A stretch of DNA of 64,000 nucleotides from Arthrobacter nitrophenolicus (GTDB taxonomy: Bacteria; Actinomycetota; Actinomycetes; Actinomycetales; Micrococcaceae): assembly GCF_000332815.1 (NCBI RefSeq), contig NZ_AOFD01000018.1, forward strand, positions 1 through 64,000, given 5' to 3'. A program made the translations under genes and the position numbers. Numbering within the stretch: position 1 is the first letter of the stretch; the number at the start of each line of letters is the position of its first letter. Shown in pieces: positions 17,419-26,395 of the stretch. Under the pieces are notes generated by a model. It worked only from the letters and a program-made list of their open reading frames with translations, was not told the origin of the DNA and did no database searches.

Positions 17419-17970
17419 ATGCCACGCTTCCAGTACTTCGTCGCTGCCTCGCTGGACGGCTTCATCGCCACCTCCACCGACGACCTCGGCTGGCTCCTGC
17501 AGTTTGACGGCTTCGAGGGCGGATCCGAAAGCTACGACGCGTTCATGGCCGAGGTGGGCTGCATCGTCATGGGCGGAGAAACCTACGCCTGGCTGATGGC
17601 GCACGAGCCGGACAAGTGGCCCTATTCCGGGACGCCGAGCTACGTGTTCACCAGGCACGAGTATTCCGCGCCCGCAGGGGCGGACATCACTTTCGTGCGG
17701 GGCGACGTGGGCGAGTTCGTGGAGGATTTCCGGCGCGCGGCTGCCGGCAGGAACGTCTGGGTGGTGGGCGGCGGAAACCTGGCCGCCCAGTTCGCCGACG
17801 CCGGGCTGCTGGACGAAATCATCCTTTCGGTCATCCCGGTGGTCCTTGGCGAGGGCAAGCGCCTGTTGCCGCTGGCTGGCCCGACGCCGCCCCTTGAGTT
17901 GACTGCCTCGCGCACCCTGGGCAGGGGCGTGGTTGAGTTGCGCTACCTTTTCAGCCGCAATAGTACCTAG
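17419..17970 (+). CDS. Dihydrofolate reductase family protein (RibD C-terminal fold)
   Basis: A 183-residue member of the same fold family as the gene at 754, with clear YyaP/YwjB-type features. It opens RFQYFVAASLDGFIATSTDDLGWLLQF. It continues with GCIVMGGETYAWLM, the PSYVFTR strand, NVWVVGGGNLAAQFADAGLLDEIILSVIPVVLGEGKRLLP in the NADPH-side half, and ends VELRYLF. The substrate is unknown. TAGGCT ends six bases before the ATG, suggesting a leaderless mRNA. Confidence 0.88.
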   Translation: MPRFQYFVAASLDGFIATSTDDLGWLLQFDGFEGGSESYDAFMAEVGCIVMGGETYAWLMAHEPDKWPYSGTPSYVFTRHEYSAPAGADITFVRGDVGEFVEDFRRAAAGRNVWVVGGGNLAAQFADAGLLDEIILSVIPVVLGEGKRLLPLAGPTPPLELTASRTLGRGVVELRYLFSRNST

Positions 17971-18033
17971 CGGCGCCCGGGTGCCGGAACCGGCTTGGCG
18001 CCGGCTATTGCCCTCCCGGCGCGTTCTTCCTGA

Positions 18034-18477
18034 TCAGGTTCGTGATTCGGGCGGTCGAAAGGCGCCGGCCTGATCGTCCGTCATGACGATTTCGTGCGTT
18101 GCCAGGGTTCCGCCCAGGTGGATGGCGGTGCATGTCCCGGTCACCATGCCCGCTGCGATGGAACGGTGATGGGCGGCACTGACTTCAATGCCCACAGCAT
18201 GCCGGCTCTCCCCGGCATGCATGGACGCTGCAAACGAGCCCAGCGTCTCGGCCAGCACAACATGAGCGCCACCGTGCAGGATGCCGGCCACCTGGGTATT
18301 GCCCGCCACCGGCATGGTGGCCACGGTTCTCTCGGGACTCATCTCAAGGAACCGAATGCCCATCTTCACCACCAGGGCGCCGATCCCGTACCGGCCCAGC
18401 CAGGCGTGCAAGTGGTCCGGAACGCCGGCGGCCGCCAGCTCCTCCGCGAAGGGACCGGGCGTGAAATTGTCCATCAT
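18034..18477 (-). CDS. PaaI-family hotdog thioesterase
   Basis: A 147-residue hotdog-fold acyl-CoA thioesterase. MGIRFLEMSPERTVATMPVAGNTQ forms the first strands. GILHGGAHVVLAETLGSFAA is the central helix with the family HGG and the catalytic acid (Glu in AET). AVGIEVSAAHHRSIAAGMVTGTCTAIHLGGTLATHEI matches the C-terminal strands. The closest group is the 1,4-dihydroxy-2-naphthoyl-CoA/phenylacetyl-CoA thioesterase clade. Two consecutive ATGs (18477, 18474) are possible starts. Only 19 bases separate it from polA on the other strand. Confidence 0.87.
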   Translation of the reverse strand: MMDNFTPGPFAEELAAAGVPDHLHAWLGRYGIGALVVKMGIRFLEMSPERTVATMPVAGNTQVAGILHGGAHVVLAETLGSFAASMHAGESRHAVGIEVSAAHHRSIAAGMVTGTCTAIHLGGTLATHEIVMTDDQAGAFRPPESRT

Positions 18478-18496
18478 GCCAACTAGGCTGGCACCT

Positions 18497-21340
18497 GTGA
18501 GTGAAACAACCAAACCGGCCCCTTTCCCGTCTGAAGTTCTTCCGCAGGACCCTGCCCTCGAAGGCGGAAGTGCCCTGGGCGGCACCGCCGTCAAGGACAA
18601 GGTTCCTGCTCCCGCCGGTGAGTCGGTTTCAGCTGCCGCAGCCCCCGTGGTGCCCATGACAGGCCAGCCGCGGCTCCTGGTCCTGGACGGCCACTCCATG
18701 GCTTTCCGTGCCTTCTTCGCCCTGCCCGCGGACAAGTTCTCCACCATGAACGGGCAGCACACCAACGCCATCCACGGCTTTACCTCCATGCTGATCAACC
18801 TGATCAAGGAGCAGCAGCCCACGCACATCGCCGTGGCCTTCGACGTCTCCGACGAGACCACCCACCGCAAGGCCCAGTACAGCGAATACAAGGGCGGCCG
18901 GAACGAGACCCCCCGCGAAATGAGCGGCCAGATCGACCTGATCGCGCAGGTGGTGGAGGCGTGGGGGATCAAGACCATCAAACTGCCCGGCTACGAGGCG
19001 GACGACATCCTGGCCACCCTCGCCGCCATGGGGGAGAAGGCAGGCTTCGAGGTGCTGCTGGTCTCCGGCGACCGGGACGCGTTCCAGCTCATCACAGACA
19101 ACGTGTTCGTCCTCTACCCCAAGAAGGGCGTCAGCGACATCCCCCGGATGGACGCCGCTGCCATCGAGGCCAAATACTTCGTCAGCCCGTCCCGCTATTC
19201 CGACCTTGCAGCGCTGGTGGGGGAGACGGCGGACAACCTTCCCGGCGTGCCCGGCGTCGGCCCGAAGACCGCAGCCAAGTGGATCAACCTCTACGGCGGA
19301 CTGGAAGGTGTCCTGGAACACCTGGACTCCATCGGCGGGAAGGTGGGCGACGCCCTTCGCGAGAACGTCGAAAACGTGAAGCGCAACCGCATGCTCAACC
19401 AGCTCCACACGGACCTGGAGCTGCCCGTCACGCTTGACGAACTGTACCAGCCCCGCCCGGACCAGGCAGCCCTGGAAGACCTGTTCGACCAGCTCGAGTT
19501 CAAGACCATCCGCAGCCGGCTCTTCGCCCTCTACAGCGAAGAGGACACGCCCGCCGCGGAGCGCGAAAGCATCGACGCCCCGGAGTACACCACCCCCGCA
19601 ACCGCCGCCGAGCTGGAGACGTTCCTGGCCGCCGGGGCAGGGCAGCGTTCCGCCCTCGCCGTGGACCTGGTCCCGGGACGGATCGGCGAGGACGCCGCCG
19701 CCGTGGCGATCGTCCGAGACGGCGCGGCTGCCTACATCGACCTCTCAGGCCAGGACGCCGGAACGGAGAACGTGCTGGCCGGCTGGCTGCGCGACCCCGA
19801 AGCGCCCAAGGTGATGCACGGCTTCAAGGCCGCCCTGAAGGCCCTGACAGCCCGCGGGCTGGAGCTGGAAGGCGTGGTGGACGACACCTCGATTTCCGGG
19901 TACCTCATCCAGCCGGACCGCCGCTCCTACGAGCTGGACGAACTCGCCCAGCACCACCTGAACGTCGGAATTCCCGCAGCCACTGCCAAAGCGGGCCAGC
20001 TGGAACTGTCGTTTGACGGGGACGATACCGCCGCCGCCGACGCACTCGTCCAGGCAGCCGCCGTCGTACTTTCCCTGAGCCGGTACTTCGAAACCGAGCT
20101 CAAGGAGCGCAAGGCGGAGGAGCTGCTGTCCACCCTGGAGCTGCCCGTCAGCCGTGTCCTGGCGGACATGGAGCTTGCCGGCATCCGGATCGACATGGAC
20201 CGCATGGACGAACAGCTCGCCGACCTCGCCCGGGTCATCGACCAGGCCCAGGAGCAGGCGTTCGCGGCCATCGGGCATGAGGTCAACCTCGGTTCGCCCA
20301 AACAGCTGCAGACGGTCCTGTTCGACGAACTGCAGCTGCCCAAGACGAAGAAGATCAAGTCCGGGTACACCACCGACGCCGCGTCGCTGAAGAACCTGCT
20401 GGAGAAGACCGGGCACGAGTTCCTGGTCCAGCTCATGGCGCACCGGGAGGCGGCCAAGCTCCGGCAGATGCTCGAGTCGCTGAAGAAGTCGGTGGCAGAG
20501 GACGGGCGCATCCACACCACCTACGCCCAGAACGTGGCCGCCACCGGCCGCATCTCTTCGAACAACCCCAACCTGCAGAACATCCCCATCCGCAGCGAGG
20601 AGGGCCGCCGGGTCCGCGGGATCTTCGTGGTCAGCGATGGCTATGAATGCCTGCTGTCCGCAGACTACTCGCAGATCGAGATGCGGATCATGGCGCACCT
20701 GTCCGGCGACGAGGGCCTGATCCAGGCGTACCGCGACGGCGAGGACCTGCACCGGTTCGTGGGTTCGAACATCTTCCATGTGCCCACCAGCGAGGTCACC
20801 AGCGCCATGCGCTCGAAGGTCAAGGCCATGTCCTACGGACTCGCGTACGGGCTGACCTCCTTCGGCCTGTCCAAGCAGCTGGAGATCTCCGTGGACGAGG
20901 CCCGCACCCTGATGAAGGACTACTTCGACCGGTTCGGCGCGGTCCGCGACTACCTCCGCGGCGTGGTGGACCAGGCACGCGTGGACGGGTACACCGCTAC
21001 CATCGAAGGCCGCCGCCGCTACCTGCCGGACCTCACCAGCACCGACCGGCAGCTGCGGGAAAACGCCGAACGCATCGCCCTCAACAGCCCCATCCAGGGC
21101 TCGGCCGCGGACATCATCAAGCGCGCCATGCTGGGAGTCCACGCCGGGCTGCAGTCCCAGGGACTGAAATCCCGCATGCTGCTGCAGGTCCACGACGAAC
21201 TGGTCCTCGAAGTCGCCACCGGGGAACGCGAAGCCGTGGAGCAGCTGGTCACGGAACAGATGGCCGCCGCCGCGGACCTCAGCGTGCCCCTGGAAGTCCA
21301 GATCGGCGTCGGTCCCAGCTGGTACGACGCCGGGCACTGA
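18497..21340 (+). CDS. polA: DNA polymerase I
   Basis: A 947-residue PolA. An unusual Ala/Pro-rich N-terminal extension of about 55 residues precedes the 5' nuclease domain (LLVLDGHSMAFRAFFALP, GYEADDILATLA, VSGDRDAFQLI, LPGVPGVGPKTAAKW). The middle domain corresponds to the 3'-5' exonuclease but reads ALAVDLVPGRIGEDAA where an active enzyme has an Asp-x-Glu, so proofreading should be absent. The polymerase domain has motif A DYSQIEMRIMAHLS near residue 722 and motif C LLQVHDELVLE near 899. It fills gaps after excision repair and Okazaki processing. TAGGCT at 18484-18489 ends 7 bases before the GTG, indicating a leaderless transcript. Confidence 0.96.
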   Translation: MSETTKPAPFPSEVLPQDPALEGGSALGGTAVKDKVPAPAGESVSAAAAPVVPMTGQPRLLVLDGHSMAFRAFFALPADKFSTMNGQHTNAIHGFTSMLINLIKEQQPTHIAVAFDVSDETTHRKAQYSEYKGGRNETPREMSGQIDLIAQVVEAWGIKTIKLPGYEADDILATLAAMGEKAGFEVLLVSGDRDAFQLITDNVFVLYPKKGVSDIPRMDAAAIEAKYFVSPSRYSDLAALVGETADNLPGVPGVGPKTAAKWINLYGGLEGVLEHLDSIGGKVGDALRENVENVKRNRMLNQLHTDLELPVTLDELYQPRPDQAALEDLFDQLEFKTIRSRLFALYSEEDTPAAERESIDAPEYTTPATAAELETFLAAGAGQRSALAVDLVPGRIGEDAAAVAIVRDGAAAYIDLSGQDAGTENVLAGWLRDPEAPKVMHGFKAALKALTARGLELEGVVDDTSISGYLIQPDRRSYELDELAQHHLNVGIPAATAKAGQLELSFDGDDTAAADALVQAAAVVLSLSRYFETELKERKAEELLSTLELPVSRVLADMELAGIRIDMDRMDEQLADLARVIDQAQEQAFAAIGHEVNLGSPKQLQTVLFDELQLPKTKKIKSGYTTDAASLKNLLEKTGHEFLVQLMAHREAAKLRQMLESLKKSVAEDGRIHTTYAQNVAATGRISSNNPNLQNIPIRSEEGRRVRGIFVVSDGYECLLSADYSQIEMRIMAHLSGDEGLIQAYRDGEDLHRFVGSNIFHVPTSEVTSAMRSKVKAMSYGLAYGLTSFGLSKQLEISVDEARTLMKDYFDRFGAVRDYLRGVVDQARVDGYTATIEGRRRYLPDLTSTDRQLRENAERIALNSPIQGSAADIIKRAMLGVHAGLQSQGLKSRMLLQVHDELVLEVATGEREAVEQLVTEQMAAAADLSVPLEVQIGVGPSWYDAGH

Positions 21341-21371
21341 CCGGCAGCACGAAACGAACGGGGGCGGGGCG

Positions 21372-21983
21372 ATGGACAAATACGACGTCCGGAAGCAGTT
21401 CAAGGAGCTGTACGCGCCCCGCACCCGTGACTTCGAGGTGGTCACCGTCCCGCCGTTCCAGTACCTGATGGTGGACGGGCAGGGAAACCCGGGCACCGCC
21501 CCCGCCTACGCCGCCGCGCTCGAAGCGCTGTACTCGGTGTCCTACGCCATCAAGTTCGCCAGCAAGAACGCCGGCAGGGACTACGCGGTGGGCCCGCTGG
21601 AAGGTCTGTGGACCGCTGACGACCCCCGGGCCTTCACCGCCCGCGACAAGGACAGCTGGAAGTGGACCATGATGGTTCCGCAGCCCGGCTGGATCGGCTC
21701 CAACGAACTGCAGGCCGGTGTGGCCAAGGCGGCTGCCAAGGGGATTCCCGGGCTGGATGCGCTGCGGCTGGAGACCCTGGACGAGGGGCTGTCGGTCCAA
21801 ATCCTGCACCTCGGCAGCTATGACGACGAAGGGCCGGTGCTGCACCGGCTGCACAGTGAATTCATGCCCGCCCACGGGTACGGATTCGCCGGGCCGCACC
21901 ATGAGATCTACCTCAGCGACCCCCGGAAGGTGGCGCCGGAGAAACTCCGGACCATCCTGCGCCAGCCCGTACGCCTCCTCTGA
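21372..21983 (+). CDS. GyrI-like small-molecule-binding protein
   Basis: A 203-residue protein of the GyrI-like/SOUL-related ligand-binding family, without a DNA-binding domain. It begins DVRKQFKELYAPRTRDFEVVTVPPFQYLMVDGQGNP, a hallmark of the group. AALYSVSYAIKF-type helix (EALYSVSYAIKF), GPLEGLWTADD, WTMMVPQPGWI and a C-terminal HEIYLSDPRKVAPEKLRTILRQPV follow. Members bind drugs or have hydrolase activity on small esters in some cases; the ligand is unknown. It follows polA by 31 bases and may be read through from it. Confidence 0.85.
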   Translation: MDKYDVRKQFKELYAPRTRDFEVVTVPPFQYLMVDGQGNPGTAPAYAAALEALYSVSYAIKFASKNAGRDYAVGPLEGLWTADDPRAFTARDKDSWKWTMMVPQPGWIGSNELQAGVAKAAAKGIPGLDALRLETLDEGLSVQILHLGSYDDEGPVLHRLHSEFMPAHGYGFAGPHHEIYLSDPRKVAPEKLRTILRQPVRLL

Positions 21984-22043
21984 CCCTGGCTGCCCTTAGT
22001 TTGCGCTGGTCAGACGCCGGATGGATTGGCTAGGCTCGGACGA

Positions 22044-23341
22044 ATGGGCGATCTGAGCGGCAACTATGAAATCCGGCGCTTCGGCGCGGTCCCGAAAGGT
22101 AACGACGGCTACGAGGAAGCCGCCACGTGGTCCCGGGCGGTGTCCTTCGGATTCCACGAATCCACCCGCACGCCCGAGCACGTGGAAAAGGCCCTTGCCA
22201 CCTACGCGGTGGATGGCCGGGTCCTGACGGGCGCCTACCAGACCGGAAGCGTGGCTCCCGGATCGCTGCCCGCCGAGGTTCCCGTGGCCACGTTCGCGAC
22301 TCTCCGGAAGACCCTGAACATCGGCTTCGGAAGGACACTGGAGACGCAGCTGGTCACGTCGGTGACGGTGCGCACCTCGCACCGCAGGCGGGGCCTGCTG
22401 CGGCGGATGATGAGCGAGGACCTCAGGCTCGCGAAGGAGGACGGCGTGGCGATGGCGGCGCTTACGGCCTCCGAGGGGTCCATCTACGGACGGTTCGGCT
22501 ACGGGGTGGCAAGCTTCGAGCGTTCCGTGAAGGTTGACACCACCACCCGGTTCACCCTGCAGCACCAGCCCACCGGCTCCGTGGAGGTTGCCGACCCCAA
22601 GGCCCTGCTGGAGCTGGCCCCGGTGGTGTTCGACCGTGTGCACCGGCTTACCCCGGGATCCATCGGACGGCAGGAGTGGTACCGGCAGCTGGCATCCGGG
22701 TCACTCGGACACGAAGGCAAAGAGGACCCCGCCGTCAAGGTGGCGCTCCATTACGGCCCCGGCGGCGACGTGGACGGCTACGTCTCGTACAAGTTCCTCG
22801 GCTGGGACACCAAGCCCTACACGGTGGAAGTGGTGGACCTGCTTGCCGCCACGAATGACGCCTACCTCGAACTCTGGCAGTTCCTGGCGGCCATCGACCT
22901 GGTGGAACGCATCACCTGGGGCGAAGCTCCACTTGACGACCCCCTGCCCTGGGCCCTCACCGACCCGCGCTGCATCGACTCCTCGGACAGCAGGGACATG
23001 CTCTGGCTCCGGATCCTGGACGCCGCCGCGGCCCTTGAGGCCCGGCACTACCCGGCGGACGGCAGGCTGGTATTGGACCTCCACGACCCGCTCGGGCTCA
23101 CGGCGGGAACCTGGGCCCTGGCAGTGGAGGGCGGCCGGGCCGCCGTCGAACGCCTTCCGGAAGCACCCCTGCGGACCTGGCACTGGATGTCTCAGCGCTT
23201 TCCTCCATCTACCTCGGCGGTGTCTGCCCGGTGACTTTGGCGGCGGCAGGGAAAATCCGCGAAAGCAGTGCCGGCGCGGCGCTGCAGGCCCGCCAGATGT
23301 TCGCGGTGGAGCGGGCCACGCACTGCCTTACCCACTTCTGA
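22044..23341 (+). CDS. Eis-like GNAT N-acetyltransferase, frameshifted near the end
   Basis: A protein of about 430 residues of the Eis family (enhanced intracellular survival), hexameric acetyltransferases of amines or aminoglycosides. The N-terminal GNAT domain contains LVTSVTVRTSHRRRGLLRRMMSEDL (acetyl-CoA loop RRRGLL) and ASEGSIYGRFGYGVAS, whose Tyr is in the general-acid region. A second GNAT-like domain and a sterol-carrier-like C-terminal domain follow. The first frame ends in nonsense after ERLPEAPL. One missing base near 23171 restores DLALDVSALSSIYLGGV and an end ATHCLTHF, a C-terminal Phe as expected for Eis. TAGGCT ends 7 bases before the ATG. Confidence 0.85.
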
Positions 23342-23364
23342 GGGGGAGGGGTACCTGCCCGCTT

Positions 23365-23393
23365 TTGCCCTTGTTGGCGGCTGCGACTAGAAT
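23365..23393 (+). promoter_or_regulatory. Probable rpsA promoter
   Basis: TTGCCC at 23365-23370, a 17-base spacer and TAGAAT at 23388-23393 form a good housekeeping promoter. The start near 23400 gives a 5' leader of about 150 bases before the rpsA ATG. The leader includes a GC-rich stretch near 23470-23510 that could fold, but I cannot define a known leader motif. Confidence 0.5.
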
Positions 23394-23549
23394 AAACGGG
23401 CGTGTACCACGTGCACGTTCTGTAAAATCCACAAAATCAGGATGACCCGGAGGATCCGTCGGATTCACCGCGAATCGCGCCTGCGTTCCATAGCGCGGGC
23501 GCGCCGGTTTGCCTGACCGACTAACTATCCACAACGGAGCCCCTACTAC

Positions 23550-25025
23550 ATGACCATCACCTCCACCGAGAAGCCCGGTACCCCCGTAGTCGCGATTAAC
23601 GACATCGGTACCGCTGAGGACTTCCTCGCAGCAGTCGACGCCACCATCAAGTACTTCAACGACGGAGACCTCGTCGAAGGTACCGTCGTCAAGGTCGACC
23701 GCGATGAAGTCCTGCTCGACATCGGTTACAAGACCGAAGGTGTCATCCCCTCCCGCGAGCTGTCCATCAAGCACGACGTTGATCCCGGAGAAGTTGTCTC
23801 CGTCGGCGATCAGGTCGAAGCCCTGGTGCTCACCAAGGAAGACAAAGAAGGCCGTCTGATCCTCTCCAAGAAGCGTGCTCAGTACGAGCGTGCCTGGGGC
23901 GACATCGAGAAGGTCAAGGAAGAAGACGGTGTTGTCACCGGTACCGTCATCGAGGTTGTCAAGGGTGGTCTTATCCTCGACATCGGCCTGCGCGGCTTCC
24001 TGCCCGCATCCCTCGTCGAGATGCGCCGCGTGCGCGACCTGGCTCCGTACATCGGCCAGCAGATCGAAGCCAAGATCATCGAGCTGGACAAGAACCGCAA
24101 CAACGTTGTGCTGTCCCGCCGCGCCTGGCTCGAGCAGACCCAGTCCGAGGTCCGCTCCACCTTCCTCAACAAGCTGGAAAAGGGCCAGGTCCGTCCCGGC
24201 GTCGTTTCCTCCATCGTCAACTTCGGTGCCTTCGTGGACCTGGGCGGCGTAGACGGCCTGGTTCACGTTTCCGAGCTGTCCTGGAAGCACATCGACCACC
24301 CGTCCGAGGTTGTCGAGGTTGGCCAGGAAGTCACCGTCGAGGTTCTCGAGGTCGACCTGGACCGCGAGCGCGTCTCCCTGTCGCTCAAGGCTACGCAGGA
24401 AGACCCGTGGCAGACCTTCGCCCGCACCCACGCCCTGGGCCAGGTTGTTCCGGGTAAGGTCACCAAGCTCGTTCCGTTCGGTGCGTTCGTCCGCGTCGAA
24501 GACGGCATCGAAGGCCTGGTCCACATCTCCGAGCTGGCCGTCCGCCACGTGGAGCTGGCCGAGCAGGTTGTCTCCGTTGGCGACGAGCTGTTCGTCAAGG
24601 TCATCGACATCGACCTCGAGCGCCGCCGCATCTCGCTGTCCCTCAAGCAGGCCAACGAGGGCGTCGACGCCGACAGCACCGAATTCGATCCCGCTCTGTA
24701 CGGCATGGCCGCAGAGTACGACGAAGAGGGCAACTACAAGTACCCCGAGGGCTTCGACCCCGAGTCGAACGAATGGCTCGAGGGCTACGAGAACCAGCGC
24801 GCCGCCTGGGAGCAGCAGTACGCTGACGCCCAGACCCGCTGGGAAGCACACAAGAAGCAGGTTGCCCAGCACGCTGCCGACGACGCTGCAGCTGCAACGT
24901 CCGGTGACAGCGACTCCGGCGCCACCAGCTACTCCTCCGAGCCTGCTGCCGCCGACACCGGCGCCGGCACCCTGGCTTCGGATGAGGCTCTTGCCGCCCT
25001 GCGCGAGAAGCTGACCGGCAACTAA
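23550..25025 (+). CDS. rpsA: 30S ribosomal protein S1
   Basis: A 491-residue S1 with four S1/OB RNA-binding repeats, as usual in actinobacteria (six in E. coli). The repeats begin at GDLVEGTVVKVDRDEVLLDIGYKTEGVIP, EDGVVTGTVIEVVKGGLILDIGLRGFLP, KGQVRPGVVSSIVNFGAFVDLGGVDGLVH and LGQVVPGKVTKLVPFGAFVRVEDGIEGLVH. The last two have the classic GAFV and GLVHVSEL/GLVHISEL signature. A long acidic, Gln- and Ala-rich tail follows. It binds mRNA leaders on the 30S subunit. Codon use is strongly biased to C-ending codons with GTC/AAG, consistent with high expression. Confidence 0.97.
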   Translation: MTITSTEKPGTPVVAINDIGTAEDFLAAVDATIKYFNDGDLVEGTVVKVDRDEVLLDIGYKTEGVIPSRELSIKHDVDPGEVVSVGDQVEALVLTKEDKEGRLILSKKRAQYERAWGDIEKVKEEDGVVTGTVIEVVKGGLILDIGLRGFLPASLVEMRRVRDLAPYIGQQIEAKIIELDKNRNNVVLSRRAWLEQTQSEVRSTFLNKLEKGQVRPGVVSSIVNFGAFVDLGGVDGLVHVSELSWKHIDHPSEVVEVGQEVTVEVLEVDLDRERVSLSLKATQEDPWQTFARTHALGQVVPGKVTKLVPFGAFVRVEDGIEGLVHISELAVRHVELAEQVVSVGDELFVKVIDIDLERRRISLSLKQANEGVDADSTEFDPALYGMAAEYDEEGNYKYPEGFDPESNEWLEGYENQRAAWEQQYADAQTRWEAHKKQVAQHAADDAAAATSGDSDSGATSYSSEPAAADTGAGTLASDEALAALREKLTGN

Positions 25026-25053
25026 TTGCCGCCGGCCCGGATTCCCGGGCTGA

Positions 25054-25088
25054 CACAATGGCCCCTGCGGAAGCAGGGGCCCATTGTG
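25054..25088 (+). terminator. rpsA terminator hairpin
   Basis: CACAATGG-CCCCTGC pairs with GCAGGGG-C-CCATTGTG around a GGAA tetraloop, with one bulged C. The long stem lies 29 bases after the rpsA stop and may also terminate the convergent GNAT gene, since it lies 4 bases past that gene's stop. Confidence 0.75.
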
Positions 25089-25091
25089 CGT

Positions 25092-25625
25092 TTAACTGCC
25101 GGATGAAAGTTCGACGACGGCGAGGACAGTTCCGTCGTCCTGGGGCTGCAGGTGCCCGCCGGCCGACGCAAGCAGATGCTGCGCCGCTCCGTTGCCTGCC
25201 AGGGTGCGTGCGACCACCCGCGCCAGTCCTGCCTTCCGGGCCTCGGCCAGGACCAGGCGGAGCGCGGCACTCCCGATGCCCCGGGACCGGAAGCTCCTGC
25301 CCAGCCAGATCCCCGTCTCAGCCACGGCACGTTCTTCAGGGCCTGCCACGCCGTGGCCCGGCTCGAGCCGGCGAAGCCGGATAGAGCCGGCCAGGTCAAC
25401 GCCGCTGAGGATGCCCCAGGATTTCTCGGCGGCCTTCCCGTCCAGGCCTTCAGCCGCGGCCCGGTGGTAGCTGCGGAACCATGCGGTGCGTTCCGGGGTC
25501 CAGCCGGGCCCGCCCAGCGGGGGAGCCACCTCGTCCGGTGACGCGTCCCGCTTTGCGAGGGCCAGGAGCGACTCCATGACGGCGTCGTCCACGTCCACCA
25601 GGGACACGTCAGGCAAGGGCCGCAT
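25092..25625 (-). CDS. GNAT family N-acetyltransferase
   Basis: A 177-residue GNAT protein starting MRPLPDVSLVDVDDAV. The middle carries AGSIRLRR and AETGIWLGRSFRSRGIGSAALRLVLAEARKAG. Its RSRGIGSAAL is the acetyl-CoA pyrophosphate loop (Q/RxxGxG/A). ARTLAGNGAAQHLLASAGG resembles the RimJ/RimL-type end with N for the acceptor region. The acceptor is unknown. Its start overlaps the upstream YigZ frame by 17 bases, so the two are probably cotranscribed. Confidence 0.8.
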   Translation of the reverse strand: MRPLPDVSLVDVDDAVMESLLALAKRDASPDEVAPPLGGPGWTPERTAWFRSYHRAAAEGLDGKAAEKSWGILSGVDLAGSIRLRRLEPGHGVAGPEERAVAETGIWLGRSFRSRGIGSAALRLVLAEARKAGLARVVARTLAGNGAAQHLLASAGGHLQPQDDGTVLAVVELSSGS

Positions 25626-26297
25626 CCACCCACTCCGTTCCCTCCGGGGCCAGCTCAACGCTGCCGGCGGTCAGCACCTGCAGCCGTTCCGCTGCAGCGG
25701 CGATCGCGTCGGCGTTATCGGCAACAGCCAGGCGCAGGACCGTGTCCCGGGCGCCGTAGCTGGTCCCGGCCATTACGAAACCGGCGGCCCGGAGGTCGTT
25801 TTCCAGCCTGCCTGCTGCGGCGTGGGATACCGCCGCGGAACAAATGCGCAGCCGGCTGCGCCGCACCAGGGCACCAGCGACAGCGCTGAGGAGACCGATT
25901 CCGAGTAGGCGCGGACCAGGCCTCCCGCTCCCAGCAGCACGCCGCCGAAATAGCGCACGACAACGGCGCTGACGTCGCTGAGATCCGCCACCCCGGGCGC
26001 GGTTTCCCTCTTGGCCAGGGCTTCCAGCATCGGTATTCCGGCCGTCCCGGAAGGCTCGCCGTCGTCATTTGACCGCTGGATGTCCCGGTCCGGTCCGATG
26101 ATGAACGCGGAGCAATGGTGCCGGGCGTCGTGGAACTCCCGGCGGAGGCCTGACACCAGGTCCCGGGCATCCTCTTCGTTGCCGGCCCGCCGGAGGACGG
26201 TGATGAACCGCGAACGCTTGATCTCCAGCTCGTGGCGGAAGTCCGGACCCGCGGCCAGGGTGGTGTAGGACGCCGCCCTGCTCTCTTGCTCATGCAC
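25609..26297 (-). CDS. YigZ/IMPACT family protein, frameshifted
   Basis: A protein of about 229 residues of the YigZ (UPF0029/IMPACT) family. It opens FRHELEIKRSRFITVLRRAGNEEDARDLV and continues with HDARHHCSAFIIG, DDGEPSGTAGIPMLEAL and VVVRYFGGVLLGAGGLVRAYSES, all diagnostic. After ALSLV the frame breaks at about 25869-25871. A missing C in the CCC run (coding strand) would join it to LVRRSRLRICSAAVSHAAAGRLENDL and the C-terminal ferredoxin-like domain. Function is unknown; the eukaryotic relative IMPACT regulates translation. I prefer the GTG at 26297, which leaves about 18 residues before KRSRF; TAGACT lies 7 bases upstream. Confidence 0.85.
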
Positions 26298-26395
26298 CCG
26301 GCCCAGTCTAGCCATGGTGGGTGGGCCCACGCCGCCCGGAATCCATGGCCGAGCGCAGCGAGGGTAGGGCTGCGGTGGGGGATAGGGTGGGAACC

